From Aurelia coerulea (Eukaryota; Cnidaria; Scyphozoa; Semaeostomeae; Ulmaridae), in NCBI GenBank assembly GCA_039566865.1, contig CM076959.1:15669501-15733500 (forward strand): a stretch of DNA of 64,000 nt, read 5' to 3'. A program made the translations under genes and the position numbers. Of the stretch, positions 36,078-49,380 are shown in pieces (position 1 is the stretch's first letter; each line of letters opens with the position of its first letter). The notes below the pieces were generated by a model, which saw only the letters and a list, made by a program, of their open reading frames with translations, was not told the origin of the DNA and ran no database searches.

Positions 36078-38650
36078 TTGTTTTTTTTTTACAAAAATAG
36101 GCCCTCTTCAAACTACCGATTTTCTGGCAAAAAGGAAGGTTATCCCCTTTGCTTTTTTGCAGAAACAGGCCCTCTTCAGAATACAAATTTTTGGACAAAA
36201 AATAAGGTCAGCCCCTTTGCTTTTTTACAAAAAAAGACCCTCTTCAAATTACCGATTTTCTGGCAAAAGGTAAGGTTAACCCCTTTGCTTTTTTACAAAA
36301 ATAGGCCCTCTTTAGAATACAAATTTTTGGACAAAAAAAAAGATTAACCCCTTTGCTTTTTTACAAAAATAGGTCCTCTTCAAACCACCGATTTTCTGGC
36401 AAAAAGTAAGGTTAACCCCTTTGCTTTTTTACAAAAAATAGGCCCTCTTCAAACTACCAATTTTCTGGCAAAAAATAAGGTTAGCCCTTTTGCTTTTTTA
36501 CAAAAAAAGGCCCTCTTCAAACCACCGATTTTCTGGCAAAAAGTAAGGTTAACCCCTTTGCTTTTTTACAAAAAATAGGCCCTCTTCAAACTACCGATTT
36601 TCTGGCAAATAGTAAGGTTAACCCCTTTGCTTTTTTACAAAAAAGGCCCTCTTCAAACACCAGATTTTCTGGCAAATAATAAGGTTAACCCCTTTGCTTT
36701 TTTACAAAAAAGGCCCTCTTCAAACTACCGATTTTCTGGCAAAAAGTAAGGTTAACCACCTTGCTTATTTACAAAAATAGGCCCTTTTCATACTACCGAT
36801 TTTCTGGCAAATAGTAAGGTTAACCCCTTTGTTTTTTTTTTACAAAAATAGGCCCTCTTCAAACTACCGATTTTCTGGCAAAAAGGAAGGTTATCCCCTT
36901 TGCTTTTTTGCAGAAACAGGCCCTCTTCAGAATACAAATTTTTGGACAAAAAATAAGGTCAGCCCCTTTGCTTTTTTACAAAAAAAGACCCTCTTCAAAT
37001 TACCGATTTTCTGGCAAAAGGTAAGGTTAACCGCTTTGCTTTTTTACAAAAATATGCCCTCTTTAGAATACAAATTTTTCGACAAAAAAAGGATTAACCC
37101 CTTTGCTTTCTTAAAAAAATAGGTCCTCTTCAAACCACCGATTTTCTGGCAAAAAGTAAGGTTAACCCCATTGCTTTTTTTATAACAATAGCCCCTATTC
37201 AAACTACCAATTTTCTGGCAAAAAATAAGGTTAGCCCTTTTGCTTTTTTGCAAAAATAGGCCCTTTTCAAACCACCGATTTTCTGGCAAAAAGTAAGGTT
37301 AACCCCTTTGCTTTTTTACAAAAAATAGGCCCTCTTCAAACTACCGATTTTCTGGCAAATAGTAAGGTTAACCCCTTTGCTTTTTTACAAAAAAGGCCCT
37401 CTTCAAACCACAGATTTTCTGGCAAAAAATAATGTTAACCCCTTTGTTTTTTTAAAACAATAGCCCCTCTTCAAACTACCGATTTTCTGGCAAAAAGTAA
37501 GGTTAACCCCTTTGCGTTTTTACAAAAAAGGCCCTCTCCAAAGTACCGATTTTCTGGCAAAAAGAAAGGGTAACCCCTTTGCGTTTTTACAAAAAAAGGC
37601 CCTCTCCGAAGTACCGATTTTCTGGCAAAAAGTAAGGTTAACCCCTTTGCGTTTTTACAAAAATAGGCCCTCTTCAAACTACAGATTTTCTGGCAAATAG
37701 TAAGGTTAACCCCTTTGCTTTTTTACCAAAATAGGCCCTTTTCAAACAACCAATTTTCTGGCAAAAAATAAGGTTAACCCCTTTGCTTTTTTACAAAAAT
37801 AGGCCCTCTTCAGAATACCTATTTTCTGGCAAAAAGTAAGGTTAACCCCTTTGCTTTTTTACAAAAATAGGCCCTCTTCAGAATACCGATTTTCTGGCAA
37901 AAAGTAAGGTTAACCCCTTTGCTTTTTTTACAAAAATAGGCCCTCTTCAAACTACGAATCTTCTGGCAAAAAGAAAGGTTAACCCCTTTGCTTTTTTACA
38001 AAAAAAGGCCCTCTTCAAACCACCGATTTTCTGGCAAAAAGTAAGGTTAACCCCTTTGCTTTTTTACAAAAAATAGGCCCTCTTCAAACTACCGATTTTC
38101 TGGCAAATAGTAAGGTTAACCCCTTTGCTTTTTTACAAAAAAGGCCCTCTTCAAACCACAGATTTTCTGGCAAAAAATAAGGTTAACCCCTTTGTTTTTT
38201 TAAAACAATAGCCCCTCTTCAAACTACCGATTTTCTGGCAAAAAGTAAGGTTAACCCCTTTGCGTTTTTACAAAAAAGGCCCTCTCCAAAGTACCGATTT
38301 TCTGGCAAAAAGTAAGGTTAACCCCTTTGCGTTTTTACAAAAAAAGGCCCTCTCCGAAGTACCGATTTTCTGGCAAAAAGTAAGGTTAACCCCTTTGCGT
38401 TTTTACAAAAATAGGCCCTCTTCAAACTACAGATTTTCTGGCAAAAAGTAAGGTTAACCCCTTTGTTTTTTTTTTACAAAAATAGGCCCTCTTCAAACTA
38501 CCGATTTTCTGGCAAAAAGGAAGGTTATCCCCTTTGCTTTTTTGCAGAAACAGGCCCTCTTCAGAATACAAATTTTTGGACAAAAAATAAGGTCAGCCCC
38601 TTTGCTTTTTTACAAAAAAAGACCCTCTTCAAATTACCGATTTTCTGGCA
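36078..38650 (+). repeat. Higher-order repeat block marked by GGTCAGCCCC units
   Basis: A multi-unit block containing the variant AATAAGGTCAGCCCCTTTG occurs at 36206, 36957 and 38591, and also at 31462 and 45553. The spacings 751 and 1634 bp are close to 11 and 24 monomers. Adjacent variants (GGAAGGTTATCCCC before, CAAATTACC after) travel with it. Confidence 0.8.
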
Positions 38651-41600
38651 AAAGGTAAGGTTAACCGCTTTGCTTTTTTACAAAAATATGCCCTCTTTAG
38701 AATACAAATTTTTCGACAAGAAAAGGATTAACCCCTTTGCTTTCTTAAAAAAATAGGTCCTCTTCAAACCACCGATTTTCTGGCAAAAAGTAAGGTTAAC
38801 ACCTTTGCTTTTTTACAAAAAATAGGCCCTCTTCAAACTACCAATTTTCTGGCAAAAAATAAGGTTAGCCCTTTTGCTTTTTTACAAAAAAAGGCCCTCT
38901 TCAAACCACCGATTTTCTGGCAAAAAGTAAGGTTAACCCCTTTGCTTTTTTACAAAAAATAGGCCCTCTTCAAACTACCGATTTTCTGGCAAATAGTAAG
39001 GTTAACCCCTTTGCTTTTTTACAAAAAAGGCCCTCTTCAAACCCAAATTTTCTGGCAAAAAATAAGGTTAACCCCTTTGTTTTTTTAAAACAATAGCCCC
39101 TCTTCAAACTACCGATTTTCTGGCAAAAAGTAAGGTTAACCCCTTTGCGTTTTTACAAAAAAGGCCCTCTCCAAAGTACCGATTTTCTGGCAAAAAGTAA
39201 GGTTAACCCCTTTGCGTTTTTACAAAAAAAGGCCCTCTCCGAAGTACCGATTTTCTGGCAAAAAGTAAGGTTAACCCCTATGCGCTTTTGCAAAAATAGG
39301 CCCTCTTCAAACTACAGATTTTCTGGCAAATAGTAAGATTAACCCCTTTGCTTTTGTACCAAAATAGGCCCTTTTCAAACAACCAATTTTCTGGCAAAAA
39401 GTAAGGTTAACCCCTTTGCTTTTTTACAAAAATAGGCCCTCTTCAGAATACCGATTTTCTGGCAAAAAGTAAGGTTAACCCCTTTGCTTTTTTACAAAAA
39501 TAGGCCCTCTTCAGAATACCGATTTTCTGGCAAAAAGTAAGGTTAACCCCTTTGCTTTTTTTAAAAAAATAGGCCCTATTCCAACTACCAATTTTCTGGC
39601 AAAAAATAAGGTTAGCCCTTTTGCTTTTTTACAAAAATAGGCCCTCTTCAAACCACCGATTTTCTGGCAAAAAGTAAGGTTAACCCCTTTGCTTTTTTAC
39701 AAAAAATAGGCCCTCTTCAAACTACCGATTTTCTGGCAAATAGTAAGGTTAACCCCTTTGCTTTTTTACAAAAAAGGCCCTCTTCAAACCACAGATTTTC
39801 TGGCAAAAAATAAGGTTAACCCCTTTGTTTTTTTAAAACAATAGCCCCTTTTCAAACTACCGATTTTCTGGCAAAAAGTAAGGTTAACCCCTTTGCGTTT
39901 TTACAAAAAAGGCCCTCTCCAAAGTACCGATTTTCTGGCAAAAAGTAAGGTTAACCCCTTTGCGTTTTTACAAAAATAGGCCCTCTTCAAACTACCGATT
40001 TTCTGGCAAAAAGTAAGGTTAACCCCTTTGCGTTTTTACAAAAAAAGGCCCTCTCCGAAGTACCGATTTTCTGGCAAAAAGTAAGGTTAACCCCTTTGCG
40101 TTTTTACAAAAAAGGCCCTCTTCAAACTACAGATTTTCTGGCAAATAGTAAGATTAACCCCTTTGCTTTTGTACCAAAATAGGCCCTTTTCAAACAACCA
40201 ATTTTCTGGCAAAAAATAAGATTAACCCCTCTGCTTTTTTACAAAAATAGGCCCTCTTCAGAATACCGATTTTCTGGCAAAAAGGAAGGTTAACCCCTTT
40301 GCTTTTTTACAAAAATAGGCCCTCTTCAGAATACCGATTTTCTGGCAAATAGTAAGGTTAACCCCTTTGCTTTTTTACAAAAAGAGGCCCTCTTCAAACT
40401 ACAGATTTTCTGGCAAATAGTAAGGTTAACCCCTTTGCATTTGTACCAAAATAGGCCCTTTTCAAACAACCAATTTTCTGGCAAAAAATAAGATTAACCC
40501 CTCTGCTTTTTTACAAAAATAGGCCCTCTTTAGAATACCGATTTTCTGGCAAAAAGTAAGGTTAACCCCTTTGCTTTTTTACAAAAATAGGCCCTCTTCA
40601 AACTACCGATTTTCTGGCAAAAAGTAAGGTTAACCCCTTTGTTTTTTTTACAAAAATAGGCCCTCTTCAAACTACTGATTTTCTGGCAAAAAGTAAGGTT
40701 AACCCCTTTGTTTTTTTTTAAAAAATAGGCCCTTTTCAGACTACCGATTTTCTGGCAAAAAGTAAGGTTAACCACTTTGCTTATTTACAAAAATAGGACC
40801 TCTTCAGAATAAAAAATTTTGGACAAAAATAAGGTAAACCCCTTTGCTTTTTTTCAAAAATAGGCCCTTTTCAGACTACCGATTTTCTGGCAAAAAGTAA
40901 GGTTAACCCCTTTGCTTTTATACAAAAATAGGCCCTTTTCAAACTACCGATTTTCTGGCAAATAGTAAGGTTAACCCCTTTGTTTTTTTTAAAAAATAGG
41001 CCCTCTTCAAACTACAGATTTTCTGGCAAATAGTAAGGTTAACCCCTTTGCTTTTGTACCAAAATAGGCCCTTTTCAAACAACCGATTTTCTGGCAAAAA
41101 ATAAGATTAACCCCTCTGCTTTTTTACAAAAATAGGCCCTCTTCAGAATACCGATATTCGGGCAAAAAGTAAGGTTAAGCCCTTTGCTTTTTACAAAAAT
41201 AGGCGCTCTTCAAACTACCGATTTTCTGGCAAAAAGTAACCCCTTTGCTTTTTTACAAAAATAGCCCCTCTTCAAACTACCGATTTTCTGGCAAAAAGTA
41301 AGGTTAACCCCTTTGCTTTTTTGCAAAAAAGGCCCTCTTCAAACTTACGATTTTCTGGCAAAAAGTAAGGTTAACCCTTTGCTTTTTTACAAAAATAGGC
41401 CCTCTTCAGAATACCTATTTTCTGGCAAAAAGTAAGGTTAACCCCTTTGCTTTTTTATAAAAATAGGCCCTCTTCAGAATAAAAAAGTTTGGACAAAAAC
41501 AAGGTCAACCCCTTTGCTTTTTTTCAAAATTAGGCCCTTTTCAAACCACCGATTTTCTGGCAAAAAGTAAGGTTAACCCCTTTGCTTTTATAAAAAAATA

Positions 41601-44600
41601 GGCCCTTTTTAAACTACAGATTTTCTGGCAAAAAGTAAGGTTAACCCCTTTGCTTTTATAAAAAAATAGGCCCTTTTCAGACTACCGATTTTCTGGCAAA
41701 AAGTAAGGTTAACCCCCTTTGCTTTTATACAAAAATAGGCCGTCTTCAACCTACCGATTTTCTGGCAAAAGTAAGGTTATCCCCTTTGCTTTTTTTCAAA
41801 GATAGGCCCTCTTCAAACTACCGATTTTGTGACAAAAAGTAAGGTTAACCCCTTTGCTTTTTTACAAAAAAGGCCCTCTTCAAACTACTGATTTTTTGGC
41901 AAAAAGTAAGGTTAACCCTTTTGCTTTTTTATTAAAATAGGCCCTCTTCAAGCTACCGATTTTCTGGCAAAAAGTAAGGTTAACCCCTTTGCTTTTTTAC
42001 AAAAATAGGCCCTCTTCAAACTACCGATTTTCTGGCAAAAAGTAAGGTTAACCCCTTTGCTTTTTACAAAAATAGGCCCTCTTCAAACTACCGATTTTCT
42101 GGCAAAAAGTAAGGTTATCCCCTTTGCTTTTTTACAAAATAGGGCTTCATCAAACTACCGATTTTCCGGCAAAAAGTAAGGTTAACCCCTTTGCTTTTTT
42201 CCAAAAACAGGCCCTTCTCAAACTACCGATTTTCTGGCAAAAAGTAAGGTTAACCCCTTTGCTTTTATAAAAAAATAGGCCCTTTTTAAACTACAGATTT
42301 TCTGGCAAAAAGTAAGGTTAACCCCTTTGCTTTTGTACCAAAATAGGCCCTTTTCAAACAACCAATTTTCTGGCAAAAAATAAGATTAACCCCTCTGCTT
42401 TTTTACAAAAATAGGCCCTCTTCAGAATACCGATATTCTGGCAAAAAGGAAGGTTAACCCCTTTGCTTTTTTACAAAAATAGGGCCTCTTCAAACTACCG
42501 ATTTTCTTGCAAAAAGTAAGGTTAACCCCTTTGCTTTTTACAAAAATAGGCCCTCTTCAAACTACCGATTTTCTGGCAAAAAGTAAGGTTATCCCCTTTG
42601 CATTTTTACAAAATAGGGCTTCATCAAACTACCGATTTTCCGGCAAAAAGTAAGGTTAACCCCTTTGCTTTTTGTTAAAAATAGGCCCTTCTCAAACTAC
42701 CGATTTTCTGGCAAAAAGTAAGGTTAACCCCTTTGCTTTTATAAAAAAATAGGCCCTTTTTAAACTACAAATTTTCTGGCAAAAAGTAAGGTTAACCCTT
42801 TTGCTTTTGTACCAAAATAGGCCCTTTTCAAACAACCAATTTTCTTGCAAAAAATAAGATTAACCCCTCTGCTTTTTTACAAAAATAGGCCCTCTTCAGA
42901 ATACCGATTTTCTGGCAAAAAGTAAGGTTAACCCCTTTGCTTTTTACGAAAATAGGCCCTCTTCAAACTACCGATTTTCTTGCAAAAAGTAAGGTTAACC
43001 CCTTTGTTTTTTTTTACAAAAATAGGCCCTCTTAAAACCACAGATTTTCTGGCAAAAAATAAGGTTAACCCCTTTGTTTTTTTTTCAAAAATAGGCCCTT
43101 TTCAAACTACCGATTTTCTGGCAAAAAGTAAGGTTAACCACTTTGCTTATTTACAAAAATAGGACCTCTTCAGAATAAAAAATTTTGGACAGAAATAAGG
43201 TAAACCCGTTTGTTTTTTTTTTTCAAAAATAGGCCCTTTTCAGACTACCAATTTTCTGGCAAAAAGTAAGGTTAACCCCTTTGCTTTTTTACAAAAATAA
43301 GCCCTTTTCAAACTACCGATTTTCTGGCAAATAGTAAGGTTAACCCCTTTGTTTTTTTTCAAAAATAGGCCCTCTTCAAACTACAGATTTTCTGGCAAAT
43401 AGTAAGGTTAACCCCTTTGCTTTTGTACCAAAATAGGCCCTTTTCAAACAACCGATTTTCTGGCAAAAAATAAGATTAACCCCTCTGCTTTTTTACAAAA
43501 ATAGGCCCTCTTCAGAACACCGATATTCGGGCAAAAAGTAAGGTTAAGCCCTTTGCTTTTTACAAAAATAGGCGCTCTTCAAACTACCGATTTTCTGGCA
43601 AAAAGTAAGCCCTTTGCTTTTTTACAAAAATAGCCCCTCTTCAAACTACCGATTTTCTGGCAAAAAGTAAGGTTATCCCCTTTGCTTTTTTGCAAAAAAG
43701 GCCCTCTTCAAACTTACGATTTTCTGGCAAAAAGTAAGGTTAACTCTTTGCTTTTTTACAAAAATAGGCCCTCTTCAAACTACCTATTTTCTGGCAAAAA
43801 GTAAGGTTATCCCCTTTGCTTTTTTACAAAAATTGGGCCTCTTCAAACTACCGATTTTCTGGCAAAAAGTAAGGTTAACCCCTTTGCTTTTTTACAAAAA
43901 TAGGCCCTCTTCAAACTACCGATTTTCTGGCAAAAAGTAAGGTTAACCCCTTTGCTTTTTACAAAAATAGGCCCTCTTCAAACTACCGATTTTCTGGCAA
44001 AAAGTAAGGTTATCCCCTTTGCTTTTTTACAAAATAGGGCCTCATCAAACTACCGATTTTCCGGCAAAAAGTAAGGTTAACCCCTTTGCCTTTTTCCAAA
44101 AACAGGCCCTTTTCAAACTACCGATTTTCTGGCAAAAAGTAAGGTTAACCACTTTGCTTATTTACAAAAATAGGACCTCTTCAGAATAAAAAATTTTGGA
44201 CAAAAATAAGGTAAACCCCTTTGCTTTTTTTCAAAAATAGGCCCTTTTCAGACTACCGATTTTCTGGCAAAAAGTAAGGTTAACCCCTTTGCTTTTATAA
44301 AAAAATAGGCCCTTTTTAAACTACAGATTTTCTGGCAAAAAGTAAGGTTAACCCCTTTGCTTTTATAAAAAAATAGGCCCTTTTCAGACTACCGATTTTC
44401 TGGCAAAAAGTAAGGTTAACCCCCTTTGCTTTTATACAAAAATAGGCCGTCTTCAACCTACCGATTTTCTGGCAAAAGTAAGGTTATCCCCTTTGCTTTT
44501 TTTCAAAGATAGGCCCTCTTCAAACTACCGATTTTGTGACAAAAAGTAAGGTTAACCCCTTTGCTTTTTTACAAAAAAGGCCCTCTTCAAACTACTGATT

Positions 44601-45929
44601 TTTTGGCAAAAAGTAAGGTTAACCCTTTTGCTTTTTTAAAAAAATAGGCCCTCTTCGAACTACCGACTTTCTGGGAAAAAGTAAGGTTAACGCTTTTGCT
44701 TTTTTACAAAAATAGGCCCTCTTCAAACAACCGATTTTCTGGCAAAAAGTAAGGATAACCCCTATGCTTTTTTATTAAAATAGGCCCTCTTCAAGCTACC
44801 GATTTTCTGGCAAAAAATAAGGTTAACCCCTTTGCTTTTTTACAAAAATAGGCCCTCTTCAAACTACCGATTTTCTGGCAAAAAGTAAGGTTAACCCCTT
44901 TGCTTTTTACAAAAATAGGCCCTCTTCAAACTACCGATTTTCTGGCAAAAAGTAAGGTTATCCCCTTTGCTTTTTTACAAAATAGGGCTTCATCAAACTA
45001 TCGATTTTCCGGCAAAAAGTAAGGTTAACCCCTTTGCTTTTTTCCAAAAACAGGCCCTTCTCAAACTACCGATTTTCTGGCAAAAAGTAAGGTTAACCCC
45101 TTTGCTTTTATAACAAAATAGGCCCTTTTTAAACTACAGATTTTCTGGCAAAAAGTAAGGTTAACCCCTTTGCTTTTATAAAAAAATAGGCCCTTTTCAG
45201 ACTACCGATTTTCTGGCAAAAAGTAAGGTTAACCCCCTTTGCTTTTATACAAAAATAGGCCCTTTTCAAACTACCGATTTTCTGGCAAATAGTAAACCCC
45301 TATGTTTTTTTACAAAAATAGGCCGTCTTCAACCTACCGATTTTCTGGCAAAAGTAAGGTTTGCTTTTTTCAAAGATAGGCCCTTTTCAGACTACCGATT
45401 TTCTGGCAAAAAGTAAGGTTAACCCCTTTGCTTTTATAAAAAAATAGGCCCTTTTTAAACTACAGATTTTCTGGCAAAAAGGAAGGTTATCCCCTTTGCT
45501 TTTTTGCAGAAACAGGCCCTCTTCAGAATACAAATTTTTGGACAAAAAATAAGGTCAGCCCCTTTGCTTTTTTACAAAGAAAGACCCTCTTCAAATTACC
45601 GATTTTCTGGCAAAAGGTAAGGTTAACCGCTTTGCTTTTTTACAAAAATATGCCCTCTTTAGAATACAAATTTTTCGACCAAAAAAGGATTAACCCCTTT
45701 GCTTTCTTAAAAAAATAGGTCCTCTTCAAACCACCGATTTTCTGGCAAAAAGTAAGGTTAACCCCATTGCTTTTTTTAAAAAAATAGGCCCTCTTCAAAC
45801 TACCAATTTTCTGGCAAAAAATAAGGTTAGCCCTTTTGCTTTTTTACAAAAAAAGGCCCTCTTCAAACCACCGATTTTCTGGCAAAAAGTAAGGTTAACC
45901 CCTTTGCCTTTTTACAAAAACAGGCCCTC

Positions 45930-48900
45930 TTTAGAATACCAATGTTTGGACACAGAATAAGGTTAACCCCTTTGCTTTTTGTCAAAAATAGGCCCTCTTC
46001 AAACTACAGATTTTCTGGCAAAAAGTAAGGTTAACCCCTTTGTCTTTTTACAAAAATAGGCCCTCTTCAGAATACCAATGTTTGGACAAAGAATAAGGTT
46101 AACCCCTTTGCTTTTTTGCAAAAACAGGCCCTCTTCAAACTACCGACTTTCCGGCAAAAAGTAAGGTTAACCCCTTTGCTTTTTGTCAAAAATAGGCCCT
46201 ATTCAAACTACCAATTTTTTGGCAAATAGTAAGGTTAACCCCTTTGCTTTTTTACAAAAATAGGCCCTCTTCAGAATACCGATTTTCTGGCAAAAAGGAA
46301 GGTTAACCCCTTTGCTTTTTTACAAAAATAGCCCCTCTTCAAACTACCGATATTCGGGCAAAAAGTAAGGTTAAGCCCTTTGCTTTTTACAAAAATAGGC
46401 CCTCTTCAAACTACCGATTTTCTGGCAAAAAGTAAGGTTAACCCCTTTGCCTTTTTACAAAAACAGGCCCTCTTCAGAATACCAATGTTTGGACAAAGAA
46501 TAAGGTTAACCCCTTTGCTTTTTGTCAAAAATAGGCCCTCTTCAAACTACCGATTTTCTGGCAAAAAGTAAGGTTAACCCCTTTGCCTTTTTACAAAAAT
46601 AGGCCCTCTTCAGAATACCAATGTTTGGACAAAGAATAAGGTTAACCCCTTTGCTTTTTTGCAAAAACAGGCCCTCTTCAAACTACCGATTTTCTGGCAA
46701 AAAGTAAGGTTAACCCCTTTGCTTTTTGTCAAAAATAGGCCCTCTTCAAACTACCGATTTTCTGGCAAAAAGTAAGGTTAACCCCTTTGCCTTTTTACAA
46801 AAACAGGCCCTCTTCAGACTACCAATGTTTGGACAAAAAATGAGGTTAACCCCTTTGCTTTTTTACAAAAATAGGTCCTCTTCAAACAACCGATTTTCTG
46901 GTAAAAAGTAAGGTTAACCCCTTTGCTTTTTTACAAAAAAGGGTCCTCTTCAAACAACCGATTTTCTGGTAAAAAGTAAGGTTAACCCCTTTGCTTTTTT
47001 ACAAAAATAGGCCCTTTTCAAACTACCGATTTTCTGGCAAATAGTAAGGTTAACCCCTTTGCTTTTTTACAAAAATAGGCCCTCTTCAAACTACCGATAT
47101 TCCGGCAAAAAGTAAGGTTAATCCCTTTGCTTTTTACAAAAATAGGCCCTCTTCAAACTACCGATTTTCTGGCAAAAAGTAAGGTTAACCCCTTTGCCTT
47201 TTTACAAAAACAGGCCCTCTTCAGAATACCAATGTTTGGACAAAAAATAAGGTTAACCCCTTTGCTTTTTTACAAAAATAGGTCCTCTTCAAACAACCGA
47301 TTTTCTGGCAAAAAGTAAGGTTAACCCCTTTGCTTTTTTACAAAAAAAGGCCCTCTTCAAACAACCGATTTTCTGGCAAAAAGTAAGGTTAACCCCTTTG
47401 CTTTTTTACAAAAATAGGCCCTTTTCAAACTACCGATTTTCTGGCAAATAGTAAGGTTAACCCCTTTGTTTTTTTACAAAAATAGGCCCTCTTCAAACTA
47501 CCGATATTCGGGCAAAAAGTAAGGTTAAGCCCTTTGCTTTTTACAAAAATAAGCCCTCTTCAAACAACCGATTTTCTGGCAAAAAGTAAGGTTAACCCCT
47601 TCGCTTTTTTATAAAAATAGGCCCTCTTCAGAATAAAAATGTTTGGACAAGAATAAGGTTAACCCCTTTGCTTTTTGTCAAAAATAGGCCCTCTTCAAAC
47701 TACCGATTTTCTGGCAAAAAGTAAGGTTAACCCCTTTGCCTTTTTACAAAAACAGGCCCTCTTCAGAATACCAATGTTTGGACAAAAAATGAGGTTAACC
47801 CCTTTGCTTTTTTACAAAAATAGGTCCTCTTCAAACAACCGATTTTCTGGTAAAAAGTAAGGTTAACCCCTTTGCTTTTTTACAAAAAAGGGTCCTCTTC
47901 AAACAACCGATTTTCTGGCAAAAAGTAAGGTTAACCCCTTTGCTTTTTTACAAAAATAGGCCCTTTTCAAACCACCGATTTTCTGGCAAAAAGTAAGGTT
48001 AACCCCTTTGCTTTTTTAGAAAAATAGCCCCTCTTCAAACTACCGATATTCCGGCAAAGAGTAAGGTTAACCCCTTTGCTTTTTACAAAAATAGGCCCTC
48101 TTCAAACAACCGATTTTCTGGCAAAAAGTAAGGTTAACCCCTTTGCCTTTTTACACAAATAGGCCCTCTTCAGAATACCAATGTTTGGACACAGAATAAG
48201 GTTAACCCCTTTGCTTTTTGTCAAAAATAGGCCCTCTTCAAACTACCGATTTTCTGGCAAAAAGTAAGGTTAACCCCATTGCCTTTTTACAAAAATAGGC
48301 CCTCTTCAAACTACCGATATTCGGGCAAAAAGTAAGGTTAAGCCCTTTGCTTTTTACAAAAATAGGCCCTCTTCAAACTACCGATTTTCTGGCAAAAAGT
48401 AAGGTTAACCCCTTTGCTTTTTTACAAAAATAGGCCCTCTTCAGAATACCAATGTTTGGACACAGAATAAGGTTAACCCCTTTGCTTTTTGTTAAAAATA
48501 GGCCCTCTTCAAACTACAGATTTTCTGGCAAAAAGTAAGGTTAACCCCTTTGCTTTTTTACAAAAATAGGCCCTCTTCAGAATAAAAAAGTTTGGACAAA
48601 AACAAGGTTAACCCCTTTGCTTTTTTACAAAAATAGGCCCTCTTAAAACTACCGATTTTCCGGCAAAAAGTAAGGTTAACCCCTTTGCTTTTTGTCAAAA
48701 ATAGGCCCTATTCAAACTACCGATTTTCTGGCAAAAAGTAAGGTTAACCCCTTTGCCTTTTTACAAAAACAGGCCCTATTCAGAATACCAATGTTTGGAC
48801 AAAAAATGAGGTTAACCCCTTTGCTTTTTTACAAAAATAGGTCCTCTTCAAACAACCGATTTTCTGGTAAAAAGTAAGGTTAGCCCCTTTGCTTTTTTAC

Positions 48901-49380
48901 AAAAAAAGGTCCTCTTCAAACAACCGATTTTCTGGCAAAAAGTAAGGTTAACCCCTTTGCTTTTTTACAAAAATAGGCCCTTTTCAAACTACCGATTTTC
49001 TGGCAAATAGTAAGGTTAACCCCTTTGTTTTTTTACAAAAATAGGCCCTCTTCAAACTACCGATTTTCCGGCAAAAAGTAAGGTTAACCTCTTTGCTTTT
49101 TACAAAAATAGGCCCTCTTCAAACAACCGATTTTCTGGCAAAAAGTAAGGTTAACCCCTTTGCCTTTTTACAAAAACAGGCCCTCTTCAGAATACCAATG
49201 TTTGGACAAAGAATAAGGTTAACCCCTTTGCTTTTTGTCAAAAATAGGCCCTCTTCAAACTACCGATTTTCTGGCAAAAAGTAAGGTTAACCCCTTTGCT
49301 TTTTTACAAAAATAGGCCCTCTTCAGAATACCAATGTTTGGACAAAGAATAAGGTTAACCCCTTTGCTTTTTTGCAAAAA
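45930..49380 (+). repeat. Satellite sub-domain with AATGTTTGGACA variant monomers
   Basis: Monomers with AGAATACCAATGTTTGGACA in place of the usual AAACTACCGATTTTCTGGCA recur (for example near 45945, 46080, 46485, 46620, 47230, 47770, 48180, 48450, 48790, 49200, 49335). I saw none elsewhere in the array. Confidence 0.8.
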
